DNA of 64,000 bases from Olavius algarvensis Delta 4 endosymbiont (GTDB lineage Bacteria > Desulfobacterota > Desulfobacteria > Desulfobacterales > CAJINA01). The position numbers and the translations under genes are program-made. Position 1 is the stretch's first letter, and every line of letters starts with the position of its first letter. The notes below the pieces were generated by a model that did not search any database, was not told the origin of the DNA, and worked only from the letters and a program-made list of their open reading frames with translations. Positions 8,539-16,400 of the stretch are shown one piece after another. The DNA lies in NCBI GenBank assembly GCA_905176665.1, contig CAJINA010000165.1, positions 62,001 through 126,000 on the forward strand, in the 5' to 3' direction.

Positions 8539-9402
8539 TCAGTTTAAACTGTTGAGTTCAGCTTCCAGATAGCTGACAAACACATCTCTGGCGTCGTTCG
8601 ATTTTCCCTCATCCTTGATAAAAACTATCGAGTACATCGGCAATTCGGGTAATTCCAGGTATGACGGCGCTTTTCGCAACCCTTCCGTTAGTGCTCCTGC
8701 AGGTAGTATTGACAGTCCCATCCCGGCCTGAACTGCTGCCTGGATGTTTGCAATGGAAGACCCTGTGTATCGCACCTCCCATTTTCGATTTGCTTTTTCG
8801 AGTCCTTCAGTGGCCATCATTCTAAAAACGCACGGTGGCGGTAATAAAACCAGATGGAGGACATCATGCCGGGATATTTCCGTATCCTGGCCAATTGCCC
8901 AAACCAAAGGCTCTTGAATTAGGACCCGGCAGTTTCCCTGGAAAGCGTCTTTTCCGGTTACGACTAAATCCAACTCGCCTTTTTCAAACAGGGGTATGAG
9001 GTTAATACCGACATCTGTCCACACTTCGAGATGGATATTGGGATACTGTTTCCTGAATCTGCTAAGGAGTTTGGGAAGCAGTTCCGGTAAAAAATAATCG
9101 ATGAGTCCAATTCGTAATGTGCCGGAAGCTTTCGGTTTCGTTAATCTGCTGACCGCTTCGTTATGGACCGACAAAATGCGTCCGGCATAGTCCAGCAAAA
9201 TTTCACCCTCGAGTGTAAGTGAAAGGCTTTTACTGGTCCGGTTGAAAATCTGAGTGTCCAGGCGTTCCTCCAGCCGACGGATTTTTACGCTAACCCCGGA
9301 CTGGGTCAAGCCAACTGCCTTGCCGGCCTTGGTGAAACTGCCTGTTTTTGCAACTTCCGAAAAGCAGCGCAGCATGTCAATGTCGAGATCAATGGGTATC
9401 AT
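8539..9402 (-). CDS. LysR-family transcriptional regulator
   Basis: A 287-residue LTTR. Residues 5-65 form the winged helix-turn-helix (FSEVAKTGSFTKAGKAVGLTQSGVSVKIRRLE), followed by the linker helix and a periplasmic-binding-like effector domain that includes TLRIGLIDYFLPELLPKLL and GELDLVVTG. I prefer ATG 9402 (MIPIDLD); a TTG start at 9420 extends it by six residues. It is divergent from the NADPH:quinone oxidoreductase-like gene at 9540 and probably controls it, as is usual for LysR regulators. The effector is unknown. The closest functional analogue in layout is regulation of an oxidoreductase/SDR pair. Confidence 0.88.
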   Translation of the reverse strand: MIPIDLDIDMLRCFSEVAKTGSFTKAGKAVGLTQSGVSVKIRRLEERLDTQIFNRTSKSLSLTLEGEILLDYAGRILSVHNEAVSRLTKPKASGTLRIGLIDYFLPELLPKLLSRFRKQYPNIHLEVWTDVGINLIPLFEKGELDLVVTGKDAFQGNCRVLIQEPLVWAIGQDTEISRHDVLHLVLLPPPCVFRMMATEGLEKANRKWEVRYTGSSIANIQAAVQAGMGLSILPAGALTEGLRKAPSYLELPELPMYSIVFIKDEGKSNDARDVFVSYLEAELNSLN

Positions 9403-9420
9403 GGGAACAATGATAGTCAA

Positions 9421-9435
9421 TCATGCATAGCATGA
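9421..9435. promoter_or_regulatory. Putative LysR operator palindrome
   Basis: TCATGC-ATA-GCATGA is a perfect inverted repeat with a 3-bp centre in the 137-bp divergent region between the LysR gene and the ADH gene. Size and position suit an LTTR recognition site. Binding is inference. Confidence 0.5.
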
Positions 9436-9539
9436 CAACTATTAATTTGCGTTATCGACAATGCGTCATACATTGAGGGCACGCAAGAATGAGTCCGGCA
9501 GAATGATCTGTTTAAATAGAAACGTTAAAGGAGAAACAC

Positions 9540-10541
9540 ATGAAAGCAATAGTTGCAAAAAGCGGCAGTGCAGCACAAGACGCGGACGCCTTTGTTCTAC
9601 AAGAGCAGCCTATGCCTGAGCCCGGAGCTCAGGATCTGCTGGTTCGTGTTGTTGCCATCGGTATGAATCCTGTAGATACAAAGGTTCGTACAATGTTTGA
9701 GAATGATGCTGTGCTTGGATGGGATGCATATGGCATTGTCGAAAAAATCGGCGGCGCCGTGACCAAATTTAAAGCCGGAGACAAGGTCTATTATGCCGGT
9801 GATATCACCCGCCCTGGGACCAACAGCGAATATCATCTGGTAGATCAGCGGATTGTAGCGTTAGCACCTGCAAAACTCTCACCTGAAGATGCCGCGGCCA
9901 TGCCGCTGACTTCAATAACGGCTTGGGAAGGTTTGTTTGACCGCTTGGGTTTTGTCCCCAAAGCAGGGGCCAACTCCGGAAAAAACATTATGATCATCGG
10001 AGGTGCCGGAGGCGTTGGTTCCATCGCCATACAGTTGGCGCAATGGTCGGGATTAAACGTGTTTGCAACGGCATCGCGGCCGGATACCGTGGATTGGTGC
10101 CGGAATTTAGGGGCCGCCACTATCTTGAATCACAGGAACAATCTCTACGAAGAGCTAAAGGCCGCCGGAACCGATTCGGTTGACGCCATTTTTTGTACAA
10201 CGCAAATGGAAAGCCACTGGACGGCAATGGCTGAGTGCATCCGTCCTCAAGGCCGCATCGTGTTTATCGATGACCCGGACGATGCCGTGGACATCACAGT
10301 GTTTAAATTCAAAAGCGTCACCATTTCCTGGGAATTCATGTACACTAGGTCGATGTTTCAAACCGATGATATGGCCGTTCAGGCAAAATTACTTGCGACC
10401 GTAGCGGGACTTTTAGATGAAGGCGCCCTGGTGACAACCCGGCAGAAGACCTTTACCGGTCTGACACCCGAGAATATTCAGGCAATGCACATCAAGCAGG
10501 AAAGCGGCACGATGATGGGTAAACAGGTACTTATATTTTAG
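9540..10541 (+). CDS. Zinc-free medium-chain dehydrogenase, quinone-oxidoreductase-like
   Basis: A 333-residue MDR-superfamily oxidoreductase. The GroES-like N-terminal domain (GMNPVDTKVRTMF ... LGWDAYGIVEKIG) lacks the catalytic-zinc cysteine set of classical alcohol dehydrogenases, and the Rossmann domain carries GGAGGVGSIAIQLA, so it belongs to the NADPH-dependent quinone/enone reductase (ZADH, TIGR02817-like) group. AAAGGAG lies 7 bp before the ATG. The next gene is an SDR 55 bp downstream, and both are likely under the divergent LysR regulator. Likely role: reduction of reactive enones or quinones; the true substrate is unknown. Confidence 0.85.
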   Translation: MKAIVAKSGSAAQDADAFVLQEQPMPEPGAQDLLVRVVAIGMNPVDTKVRTMFENDAVLGWDAYGIVEKIGGAVTKFKAGDKVYYAGDITRPGTNSEYHLVDQRIVALAPAKLSPEDAAAMPLTSITAWEGLFDRLGFVPKAGANSGKNIMIIGGAGGVGSIAIQLAQWSGLNVFATASRPDTVDWCRNLGAATILNHRNNLYEELKAAGTDSVDAIFCTTQMESHWTAMAECIRPQGRIVFIDDPDDAVDITVFKFKSVTISWEFMYTRSMFQTDDMAVQAKLLATVAGLLDEGALVTTRQKTFTGLTPENIQAMHIKQESGTMMGKQVLIF

Positions 10542-10596
10542 TATGCCCTGGCTGATGACAATCTACCTGACTTTTATGAATAAGAGGGACGAAAGC

Positions 10597-11406
10597 ATGC
10601 AAAAAACAATTCTTGTTACCGGAGCGACCGACGGTATCGGGCTGGAAACAGCCAAGATGCTGGTGCCGATGGGTCATACCGTCCTATTGCACGGGCGCCA
10701 ACCGGCCAAACTGGAAAACGTGGAACGAACACTCGCAGCGGTTCCGGATGGTGGACGCGTTGAAAGCTACTTGTCTGATTTATCGCGTATGGACGAGGTA
10801 GAGGCGCTCGCGAAGGCTGTGGCTGAAAAGCACGCCAAACTCGATGTGCTGATCAATAATGCCGGCGTCTACAGCGCGTCTAACCTCATCACGCCGGACG
10901 GGCTTGATGTACGGTTTGCGGTCAATACGATTGCCCCCTACCTGCTGACGCGACAACTTTTGCCACTGCTGGGAGCGTCCGGACGAGTCATTAATCTATC
11001 ATCAGCGGCACAGTCGCCCGTCAACCCGGATGCGTTGGCCGGACGGGTCAGCCTGCCCGATATGGCAGCCTATTCGCAAAGCAAACTGGCGCTTACCGCG
11101 TGGTCTCGCGAAATGGCGCTTTCGCTGGGAGAAGACGGGCCGGCCGTCATTGCGGTGAATCCGCGTTCGCTGCTCGGCAGCAAGATGGTGAAAGAGGCCT
11201 TTGGGGTGGCCGGCGGCGATCTGCGCATCGGGGCGGAGATTCTCTGCAGTTTGGCTCTGGAAGAAGAATTCGCGGCCGCTTCCGGCCAATATTTTGACAA
11301 TGATATAGGCCAGTTGGCCGCGCCCCATCCCGATGCCCTGAATCCACAAAAATCTAAAGAAATATTACACGTTATCGAAACGGTTCTGGAAAAAATAAAG
11401 CGCTAA
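10597..11406 (+). CDS. Short-chain dehydrogenase/reductase
   Basis: A 269-residue SDR. The nucleotide-binding motif is TGATDGIGLETAK, the structural NNAG motif is INNAGVYS, and the catalytic Ser and Tyr-x-x-x-Lys are seen in INLSSAAQS and YSQSK. The Arg after the second strand (LLHGRQPAKL) suggests NADP preference. I chose ATG 10597 with GAGGGAC upstream rather than 10543. It is 55 bp after the quinone-oxidoreductase-like gene and 15 bp before the radical SAM gene, so the three probably form one transcript. Sequence style recalls retinol/dehydrogenase-like or NmrA-independent SDRs; the substrate is unknown. Confidence 0.85.
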   Translation: MQKTILVTGATDGIGLETAKMLVPMGHTVLLHGRQPAKLENVERTLAAVPDGGRVESYLSDLSRMDEVEALAKAVAEKHAKLDVLINNAGVYSASNLITPDGLDVRFAVNTIAPYLLTRQLLPLLGASGRVINLSSAAQSPVNPDALAGRVSLPDMAAYSQSKLALTAWSREMALSLGEDGPAVIAVNPRSLLGSKMVKEAFGVAGGDLRIGAEILCSLALEEEFAAASGQYFDNDIGQLAAPHPDALNPQKSKEILHVIETVLEKIKR

Positions 11407-11421
11407 CCATAGGTGATACAT

Positions 11422-12297
11422 ATGCAATACGAAGGGAAAGTATACCGTCCCTGGCCAGAGGCCAACAGTTTACTGATACAGACAACCCTGGGCTGCACCC
11501 ATAATAAATGCACCTTCTGTGATATGTTCAGAGAAAAGAGATTTCGCGTCCGAAAAATCGAAGAAATTTTCAGGGATATCGATGAAGCCCGGCAAATGTA
11601 TCCCTATATCCGCTCAATCTTTCTCATTGACGGCAACGTATTGGCCCTGAAAACAGAGTTTCTTTTGAAAATTCTTGAAAGAATAGCCGCAACCTTTCCG
11701 GAATATTCAAAAATTGCCCTCTACGCCGGCCTGAATGATCTCAGACGAAAATCTGTGAAAGCGCTGAAGCACCTAAAACAGGCAGGACTCACTTTGGCGT
11801 ATACCGGTTTGGAGTCCGGCGATCGCGTAACCCTCGAGCGGATAAAAAAAGGGGTGACACCGGAACAGGCCGAGGCGGGAATGGCCAAAGCCAAAGCCGC
11901 CGGCATCGAAGTACTTGTCTCCATCATCTTTGGGATAGGCGGTAAAGAACGCTCCCGGGAACATATTGTTGAAACCACCAGGTTGCTCAACCGAATGCAG
12001 CCTGAACAGATAGCACCTATGGCCCTGACGATCCAACCGGGCACCGGACTTGAAAAGCAGATTGAAACAGGTGAATTCATACAGGCAACCCCCTTGCAGA
12101 TCCTCGAGGAGGAAAAGTACCTCCTGGAATACCTGTCAGATTTTGACACCATTTACTGGGGGGACCATGCCAATAATATTGTATCTTCGCGCGGCAGACT
12201 GCCGGCATCCCGAGACCTGTTTCTGGGAAAGATTGGCCATGCCATTTCCAACCATCCGGTTACGGAGCAGGAGGTACTCCTGACATCACCCTGGTAG
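11422..12297 (+). CDS. Radical SAM protein of unknown function with CX4CX2C cluster motif
   Basis: A 291-residue radical SAM enzyme. The cluster motif GCTHNKCTFC (Cys25, Cys30, Cys33) has four residues between the first two cysteines instead of the usual three; this CX4CX2C form followed by DMFREKRFRVR is typical of a widespread uncharacterised family sometimes misannotated as coproporphyrinogen oxidase. The SAM-binding part includes LAYTGLESGD and SIIFGIGG. ATG 11422 is chosen with AGGTGA 6 bp upstream; a GTG at 11413 is the alternative. It follows the SDR by 15 bp. A strong terminator lies downstream. The reaction cannot be inferred. Confidence 0.8.
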   Translation: MQYEGKVYRPWPEANSLLIQTTLGCTHNKCTFCDMFREKRFRVRKIEEIFRDIDEARQMYPYIRSIFLIDGNVLALKTEFLLKILERIAATFPEYSKIALYAGLNDLRRKSVKALKHLKQAGLTLAYTGLESGDRVTLERIKKGVTPEQAEAGMAKAKAAGIEVLVSIIFGIGGKERSREHIVETTRLLNRMQPEQIAPMALTIQPGTGLEKQIETGEFIQATPLQILEEEKYLLEYLSDFDTIYWGDHANNIVSSRGRLPASRDLFLGKIGHAISNHPVTEQEVLLTSPW

Positions 12298-12338
12298 ACG
12301 TCAGGCCATACCGCTTTTGCCTTGCTCGTGAGGTAACA

Positions 12339-12382
12339 AAAGCAAAAAGCCCGGCCAAACAGCCGGGCTTTTGCTTTTTTGT
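12339..12382 (+). terminator. Bidirectional rho-independent terminator
   Basis: AGCAAAAAGCCCGGC and GCCGGGCTTTTGCT form a long stem with a CAAACA loop, followed by TTTTTTG on the plus strand and preceded by an A-rich run, so it can end both the radical SAM transcript and the tRNA-Val transcript coming from the opposite side. Confidence 0.85.
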
Positions 12383-12385
12383 TTC

Positions 12386-12460
12386 TGGTAGGCACGATTG
12401 GATTTGAACCAACGACCTCTTCCGTGTCAGGGAAGCGCTCTCCCCCTGAGCTACGTGCCT
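12386..12460 (-). tRNA. tRNA-Val (GAC)
   Basis: The reverse complement folds as a standard cloverleaf: acceptor AGGCACG/CGTGCCT, T-loop GGTTCAAATCC, anticodon stem CTTCC/GGAAG around the loop CTGACAC, giving anticodon GAC (valine). The 3' CCA is encoded. A sigma70-like promoter lies directly upstream at 12476-12504. Confidence 0.95.
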
Positions 12461-12475
12461 GTAAAAGTAGATGTT

Positions 12476-12504
12476 GAGATATCACCGGGGCTATTCGCTG
12501 TCAA
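12476..12504 (-). promoter_or_regulatory. tRNA-Val promoter
   Basis: On the minus strand TTGACA (12499-12504) and TATCTC (12476-12481) are 17 bp apart, 16 bp upstream of the tRNA 5' end. GC-rich spacer; a discriminator-like stretch follows. Confidence 0.65.
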
Positions 12505-12638
12505 GCGAAATCCCAGCCCCGCATACAACTATGCTTTCATATCCATTCAATGAATTTACAATTGAATAATCAGTTGGTTATAAGAAGTGTGCGGTCTGCC
12601 CTCTGAAACCGCTATGTTCGGCCGCCGCCCGCCCGGTA

Positions 12639-13844
12639 TCACTGTGGGATTAGAGCGACTCTCAGAAGTTCACCCGACACTTCATATATGTCCAATCGGA
12701 AATTCTCGAACGGATTCAACATCAAGCCGTTGGCGAATGCCTCGGCCGTGCCCTGGAAGTCGACTTCCATCAAGGCCTGATCCGGCTTCATTTCCAGGGT
12801 TTTTATATTTTGGACATCGGGCATCTTTTTGATCACCCGCCGAAACATGACAAAATTGGCCAAGTCGCGGGTGCCTTCCACCGCAATCTGAATCGTGGTG
12901 AGATCTTTGCCCTCCTTGCCCCAGACAGCCGTAATCCGTTCGGCCAGATCCACCGCAGCCAGACCCGCGGCCGCATCGATTGCCTGGCGGCCGCCGACAA
13001 TATCGTCGCTTCCGGCCGCAACCGCTTCCTTTTTCGTCAAGGCCAGCTCGGTGCCGTCAGCCACCAGGTAAGCCCGCGCTTGAACTGTGGCGGCATATGA
13101 TCTCCGGGTGGCGCCCATGGTATTGGGGGCCGGCCGGGAAACCGCGGTCCCTACGATGATAACCTTGGCACCGTAGTCCGCGGCCAAGAGTATGGCGGAC
13201 GCCGTATCGATGGCCGCCGGAAAGTCAATGGTTCGATTCTGGGTGCCGGAGGCACTGCGTCCCGGATCGGCTACCAGAAACCCTTTTTCTGCAAACGTGC
13301 CGGCCATGGCTTTTCCCGCGGAAGACATGCTGAATTGCGAATCTCCGCCCCACCAGTAGTGCGCCAAGGCACCGATCGGGTTTTGTTCTGATATAAAGAA
13401 TAAGATCGTGGGCAGTTCCCCCCGACCCACGGCGATTGACATTTCGGCCAGTTTTCGGGCAATTGCTTCCACGGATATGGTGGCCTCGACCACGGCCCGA
13501 TAGGTCTTGCCGGCCTTGTATTCACCCAGGACCTTGTAGCCTTGGAGGAACGCCTCTGTCTGGCCCTGAATAACCTGGTTGATAATCTGGAAATGCCCAA
13601 CAAGGCTTTCGGGTGAAAACAGTTCAACCACTGCCGCATCGAGGGCCGTGTTGAGACCGTCTTTGATAGCATCCTGCCGGGCCGCTTCGGAATTTCCTTT
13701 GTAAATGGTCCCGGTGCCGATGACCACCTTGGTTTTCAAACCAGCCGGCTGCTGAGCGTATGCTGGGGCGCTCAACAAAAAAATCAAGCATACTAATGCA
13801 AAAAGGGCTGCAAGTCGGCAGAACACCCTGTCACGTTTGGCCAT
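12639..13844 (-). CDS. Exported protein, FlgT/LPP20-like N-terminal region
   Basis: A 401-residue exported protein. The first about 30 residues (MAKRDRVFCRLAALFALVCLIFLLSAPAYAQQ) form a Sec signal peptide with AYA cleavage site; no lipobox. The region about 35-140 (VVIGTGTIYKGNSEAARQDAIKDGLNTAL ... YRAVVEATISVEAI) resembles the N-terminal fold of FlgT/LPP20 periplasmic proteins; a later part (about 155-270) contains ADYGAKVIIVGTA, which looks like a TolB/LpoB-type fold. ATG 13844 has GGAGG upstream. It is the last gene of a minus-strand run with the polyprenyl synthetase, 110 bp away. Function unknown; envelope or flagellar role is a guess. Confidence 0.7.
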   Translation of the reverse strand: MAKRDRVFCRLAALFALVCLIFLLSAPAYAQQPAGLKTKVVIGTGTIYKGNSEAARQDAIKDGLNTALDAAVVELFSPESLVGHFQIINQVIQGQTEAFLQGYKVLGEYKAGKTYRAVVEATISVEAIARKLAEMSIAVGRGELPTILFFISEQNPIGALAHYWWGGDSQFSMSSAGKAMAGTFAEKGFLVADPGRSASGTQNRTIDFPAAIDTASAILLAADYGAKVIIVGTAVSRPAPNTMGATRRSYAATVQARAYLVADGTELALTKKEAVAAGSDDIVGGRQAIDAAAGLAAVDLAERITAVWGKEGKDLTTIQIAVEGTRDLANFVMFRRVIKKMPDVQNIKTLEMKPDQALMEVDFQGTAEAFANGLMLNPFENFRLDIYEVSGELLRVALIPQ

Positions 13845-13954
13845 CAATAGGTTCCTCCAGATAGAGATTTTTTTAATCGGCAACTATTTCAAATATTGAA
13901 GCTTGGTTCACCCGCCCAACTCAAAGATTGGGCCAAACGACTTTTGAGCCCCTT

Positions 13955-14935
13955 TTAGATTTTACGTTCCAACGCATAATCCGCAATGTCCCCCAGCGTA
14001 TCCCGGGTGGGGGAGGGGTTAAACCCCGTCAGACAGGCTTTGGCCTGGTCTACATAGTTTCGGGCTGTATTCTGAGTATATCCGATCCCGCCATATGTTT
14101 CGAGCAGTTCAATCAGCGTTTTAAAATCTGCGATCGAAAAATCGGGATTCTGAATAATGCCTTCCATCCGGAGCCGGTCATCCGGGTCGGCCTTGGCGAG
14201 TGCGTATATGACCGGCATGGTCAGCTTGCCTTCCCGCAGGTCTGCCCCGACTGCCTTGCCCAGTTTTTCACTGTCCAGGGTATAGTCCAATAGATCATCC
14301 GCCATCTGAAAGGCCAGGCCCAAATTGTAACCGTAATCAGCCAGGGCCTGCGGGTCGGTCGTGTTGCGGCTCGCCACCAGGGCCCCGGTCCGGCAGGCAC
14401 CCTCAAACAGTACAGCTGTCTTGCATTCAATTACGGCCATGTATTCCGCTTCGGTCAGGGAGAGGTCGCCCTTGCGGTGCAGCTGCTGAATTTCCCCCTG
14501 GGACATCATTTCGGTAATCCGGGCAATGGTCCGAATGACGTCCACATTGCCGGTATCCGCAGCCAGTGACAGGGACCGCGCCAGTAAAAAATCTCCCGTG
14601 AGGACGGCGGTAGCGTTGTCCCAGACAACATTGGCCACAGTTTGTCCCCGGCGTACGGTGGCCTCATCAACCAGATCGTCATGCAGCAGGGTCGCCGCGT
14701 GCAGGTATTCAAAGATAACGGCAAAGGCCGGCGCTTTGTCGCCGTTATATTCACACAGACGGGCCGCCAGCACCATGAGCAGCGGACGCAGCCCTTTGCC
14801 GCCACTGAAAAGAATGTGGCCGGCAACGTCGTGGGTCAGGTCAAAATGAGGGACCAGATTTTCTTCCAGGGCAGCATTGATAGCCTCCAGATCTTCGCCG
14901 ACAGCAGTTAGAATCTTGGTTTTCAGGTCACGCAT
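13955..14935 (-). CDS. ispB: Polyprenyl diphosphate synthase (octaprenyl/heptaprenyl type)
   Basis: A 326-residue trans-prenyltransferase that elongates farnesyl diphosphate with isopentenyl diphosphate. Both aspartate-rich motifs are present: the first in LLHDDLVDEATVRRG and the second in QMADDLLDYT, plus GGKGLRPLL near the N-terminus. In a sulfate reducer the product would be the side chain of menaquinone. The residues before the first motif (FEYLHAATLLHDD) lack a bulky stop, consistent with a long chain product; the chain length is not decided by sequence here. The start at 14935 lies 4 bp from the end of rimO, so the two are likely coupled. Confidence 0.88.
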   Translation of the reverse strand: MRDLKTKILTAVGEDLEAINAALEENLVPHFDLTHDVAGHILFSGGKGLRPLLMVLAARLCEYNGDKAPAFAVIFEYLHAATLLHDDLVDEATVRRGQTVANVVWDNATAVLTGDFLLARSLSLAADTGNVDVIRTIARITEMMSQGEIQQLHRKGDLSLTEAEYMAVIECKTAVLFEGACRTGALVASRNTTDPQALADYGYNLGLAFQMADDLLDYTLDSEKLGKAVGADLREGKLTMPVIYALAKADPDDRLRMEGIIQNPDFSIADFKTLIELLETYGGIGYTQNTARNYVDQAKACLTGFNPSPTRDTLGDIADYALERKI

Positions 14936-14939
14936 GGGT

Positions 14940-16301
14940 TTACAGAACCTTCCCGATCAAATCATATTCCAGTGTGTCCGTAATCCGGACGCGTACGATA
15001 GTGCCCCTTTCAATATGGTCCGCATGCAGGATTGTCAACCCATCAACTTCAGGCGCTTGCAGCATGGTCCGGCCGATATAGACCCCCGGTTCAGGGTGTT
15101 CTTCCACAAGGACATCTACCTCCGTATCCAGCCAGCGAGAATTGTTCGCTTTGGAGATCTCCAATTGCAGGGCCATGAGGCTGTCGTGCCGGTCCTGGGC
15201 TGTTTGCACGGGAACATGGTGCGGCAATTGGTGGGAGGGCAAGTCGTCTGAATCCGAATAGGTGAATACTCCCAGGTGATCAAACCGGACACGGCTCACG
15301 AAACGTGTCAGCGCCGCAAAATCCTCTTGGGTCTCACCGGGAAAGCCGGTGATTACCGTTGTCCTCAGGGCCACTCCGGGAACAGCCCGGCGGATACGGT
15401 CAAACAGGGTCAACAGATCGTCTGCCGAATAGTGCCGACCCATCCTGTGTAAAATCCCGTTACTGGCATGCTGGATGGGAATATCAAAATAGGAACAGAT
15501 GTTGGTGTGCCGGGACACCACTGCCCAAACATCCGGTTGGATACTTTCCGGATGCCCGTACAGAAGCCGGATCCACAAACCGGGAAGCGCGTCGGCCAAC
15601 CCGTCCAACAATCCGGCCAGCCCTGCAGAACCGGTGTCCTGCCCGTAGTAGGTAGTGTCCTGGGCCACCAGGACGATTTCTTTTACCCCGCGGGCGGCGA
15701 GGCCCTCGGCTTCCGCAATGATATCCTCCGGCCGGCGGCTCTTCTGCTTTCCGCGCAGTTTCGGAATGATGCAGTAGGTGCAATGCCGGCTGCAACCTTC
15801 GGCAATTTTCAGATAGGCCACGGCCGCCTTATCATGGAGCTGCCGCGGTGCATTCGCCCCCTGGGGTTGGATTAAATCCGGGTCCGGCAGGAGGCAGGTG
15901 CCTCTCGCAACGGGTTCCTCGATGACCTGCAGGATTTCGGCATAAGCCCCGGTCCCCAAAAAAGCGTCGACTTCGGGTAGTTCCGTGCTGATCTGCTCCC
16001 GGTATCGTTCAGGCAGGCAACCGGTCACCACCAGTTTGCGACAACGTCCCTGGGTTTTATAGACCGCCATCTCTAAAATGGCCTCGATGGATTCATCGGC
16101 GGCGGACTCGATGAAACTACAGGTGTTGATCACAATGGCCGTTGCGTCTTCCGGGTCGGCGATCACCTCCCAGCCGGCCGCACCCAGGCTGCCCAGCATC
16201 AGTTCACTGTCTACCTGGTTGCGTGCACACCCGAGACTCACCAGAAAAACCGTTTTTTCAGTCGCACCCATACCGGCCCCGCTAAATGTCAGAAAATGCA
16301 A
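14940..16301 (-). CDS. rimO: Ribosomal protein S12 methylthiotransferase
   Basis: A 453-residue radical SAM methylthiotransferase that modifies Asp88/89 of ribosomal protein S12. The N-terminal MTTase domain starts VSLGCARNQVDSE, with the second cysteine in NTCSFIESA and the third in TGCLPERY. The radical SAM motif is CSRHCTYCIIPKLRG. A TRAM domain closes the protein (about 385-453). The C-terminal VDGLTILHADHIERGTIV is TRAM. Start at 16301 has AGGA upstream; ATG 16271 (MGATEKTVF) fits better with typical N-terminal length and is an alternative. The next gene, ispB, begins 4 bp after its stop. Confidence 0.93.
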   Translation of the reverse strand: MHFLTFSGAGMGATEKTVFLVSLGCARNQVDSELMLGSLGAAGWEVIADPEDATAIVINTCSFIESAADESIEAILEMAVYKTQGRCRKLVVTGCLPERYREQISTELPEVDAFLGTGAYAEILQVIEEPVARGTCLLPDPDLIQPQGANAPRQLHDKAAVAYLKIAEGCSRHCTYCIIPKLRGKQKSRRPEDIIAEAEGLAARGVKEIVLVAQDTTYYGQDTGSAGLAGLLDGLADALPGLWIRLLYGHPESIQPDVWAVVSRHTNICSYFDIPIQHASNGILHRMGRHYSADDLLTLFDRIRRAVPGVALRTTVITGFPGETQEDFAALTRFVSRVRFDHLGVFTYSDSDDLPSHQLPHHVPVQTAQDRHDSLMALQLEISKANNSRWLDTEVDVLVEEHPEPGVYIGRTMLQAPEVDGLTILHADHIERGTIVRVRITDTLEYDLIGKVL

Positions 16302-16400
16302 GAGGTTCCTGCTGAAAAGCCAGATTAGGAATAGAAACCCCGGTATGGATTGTCAATAAAATAATGGGGAACCAGCCAGATGGAAATTGAAACACAAACG

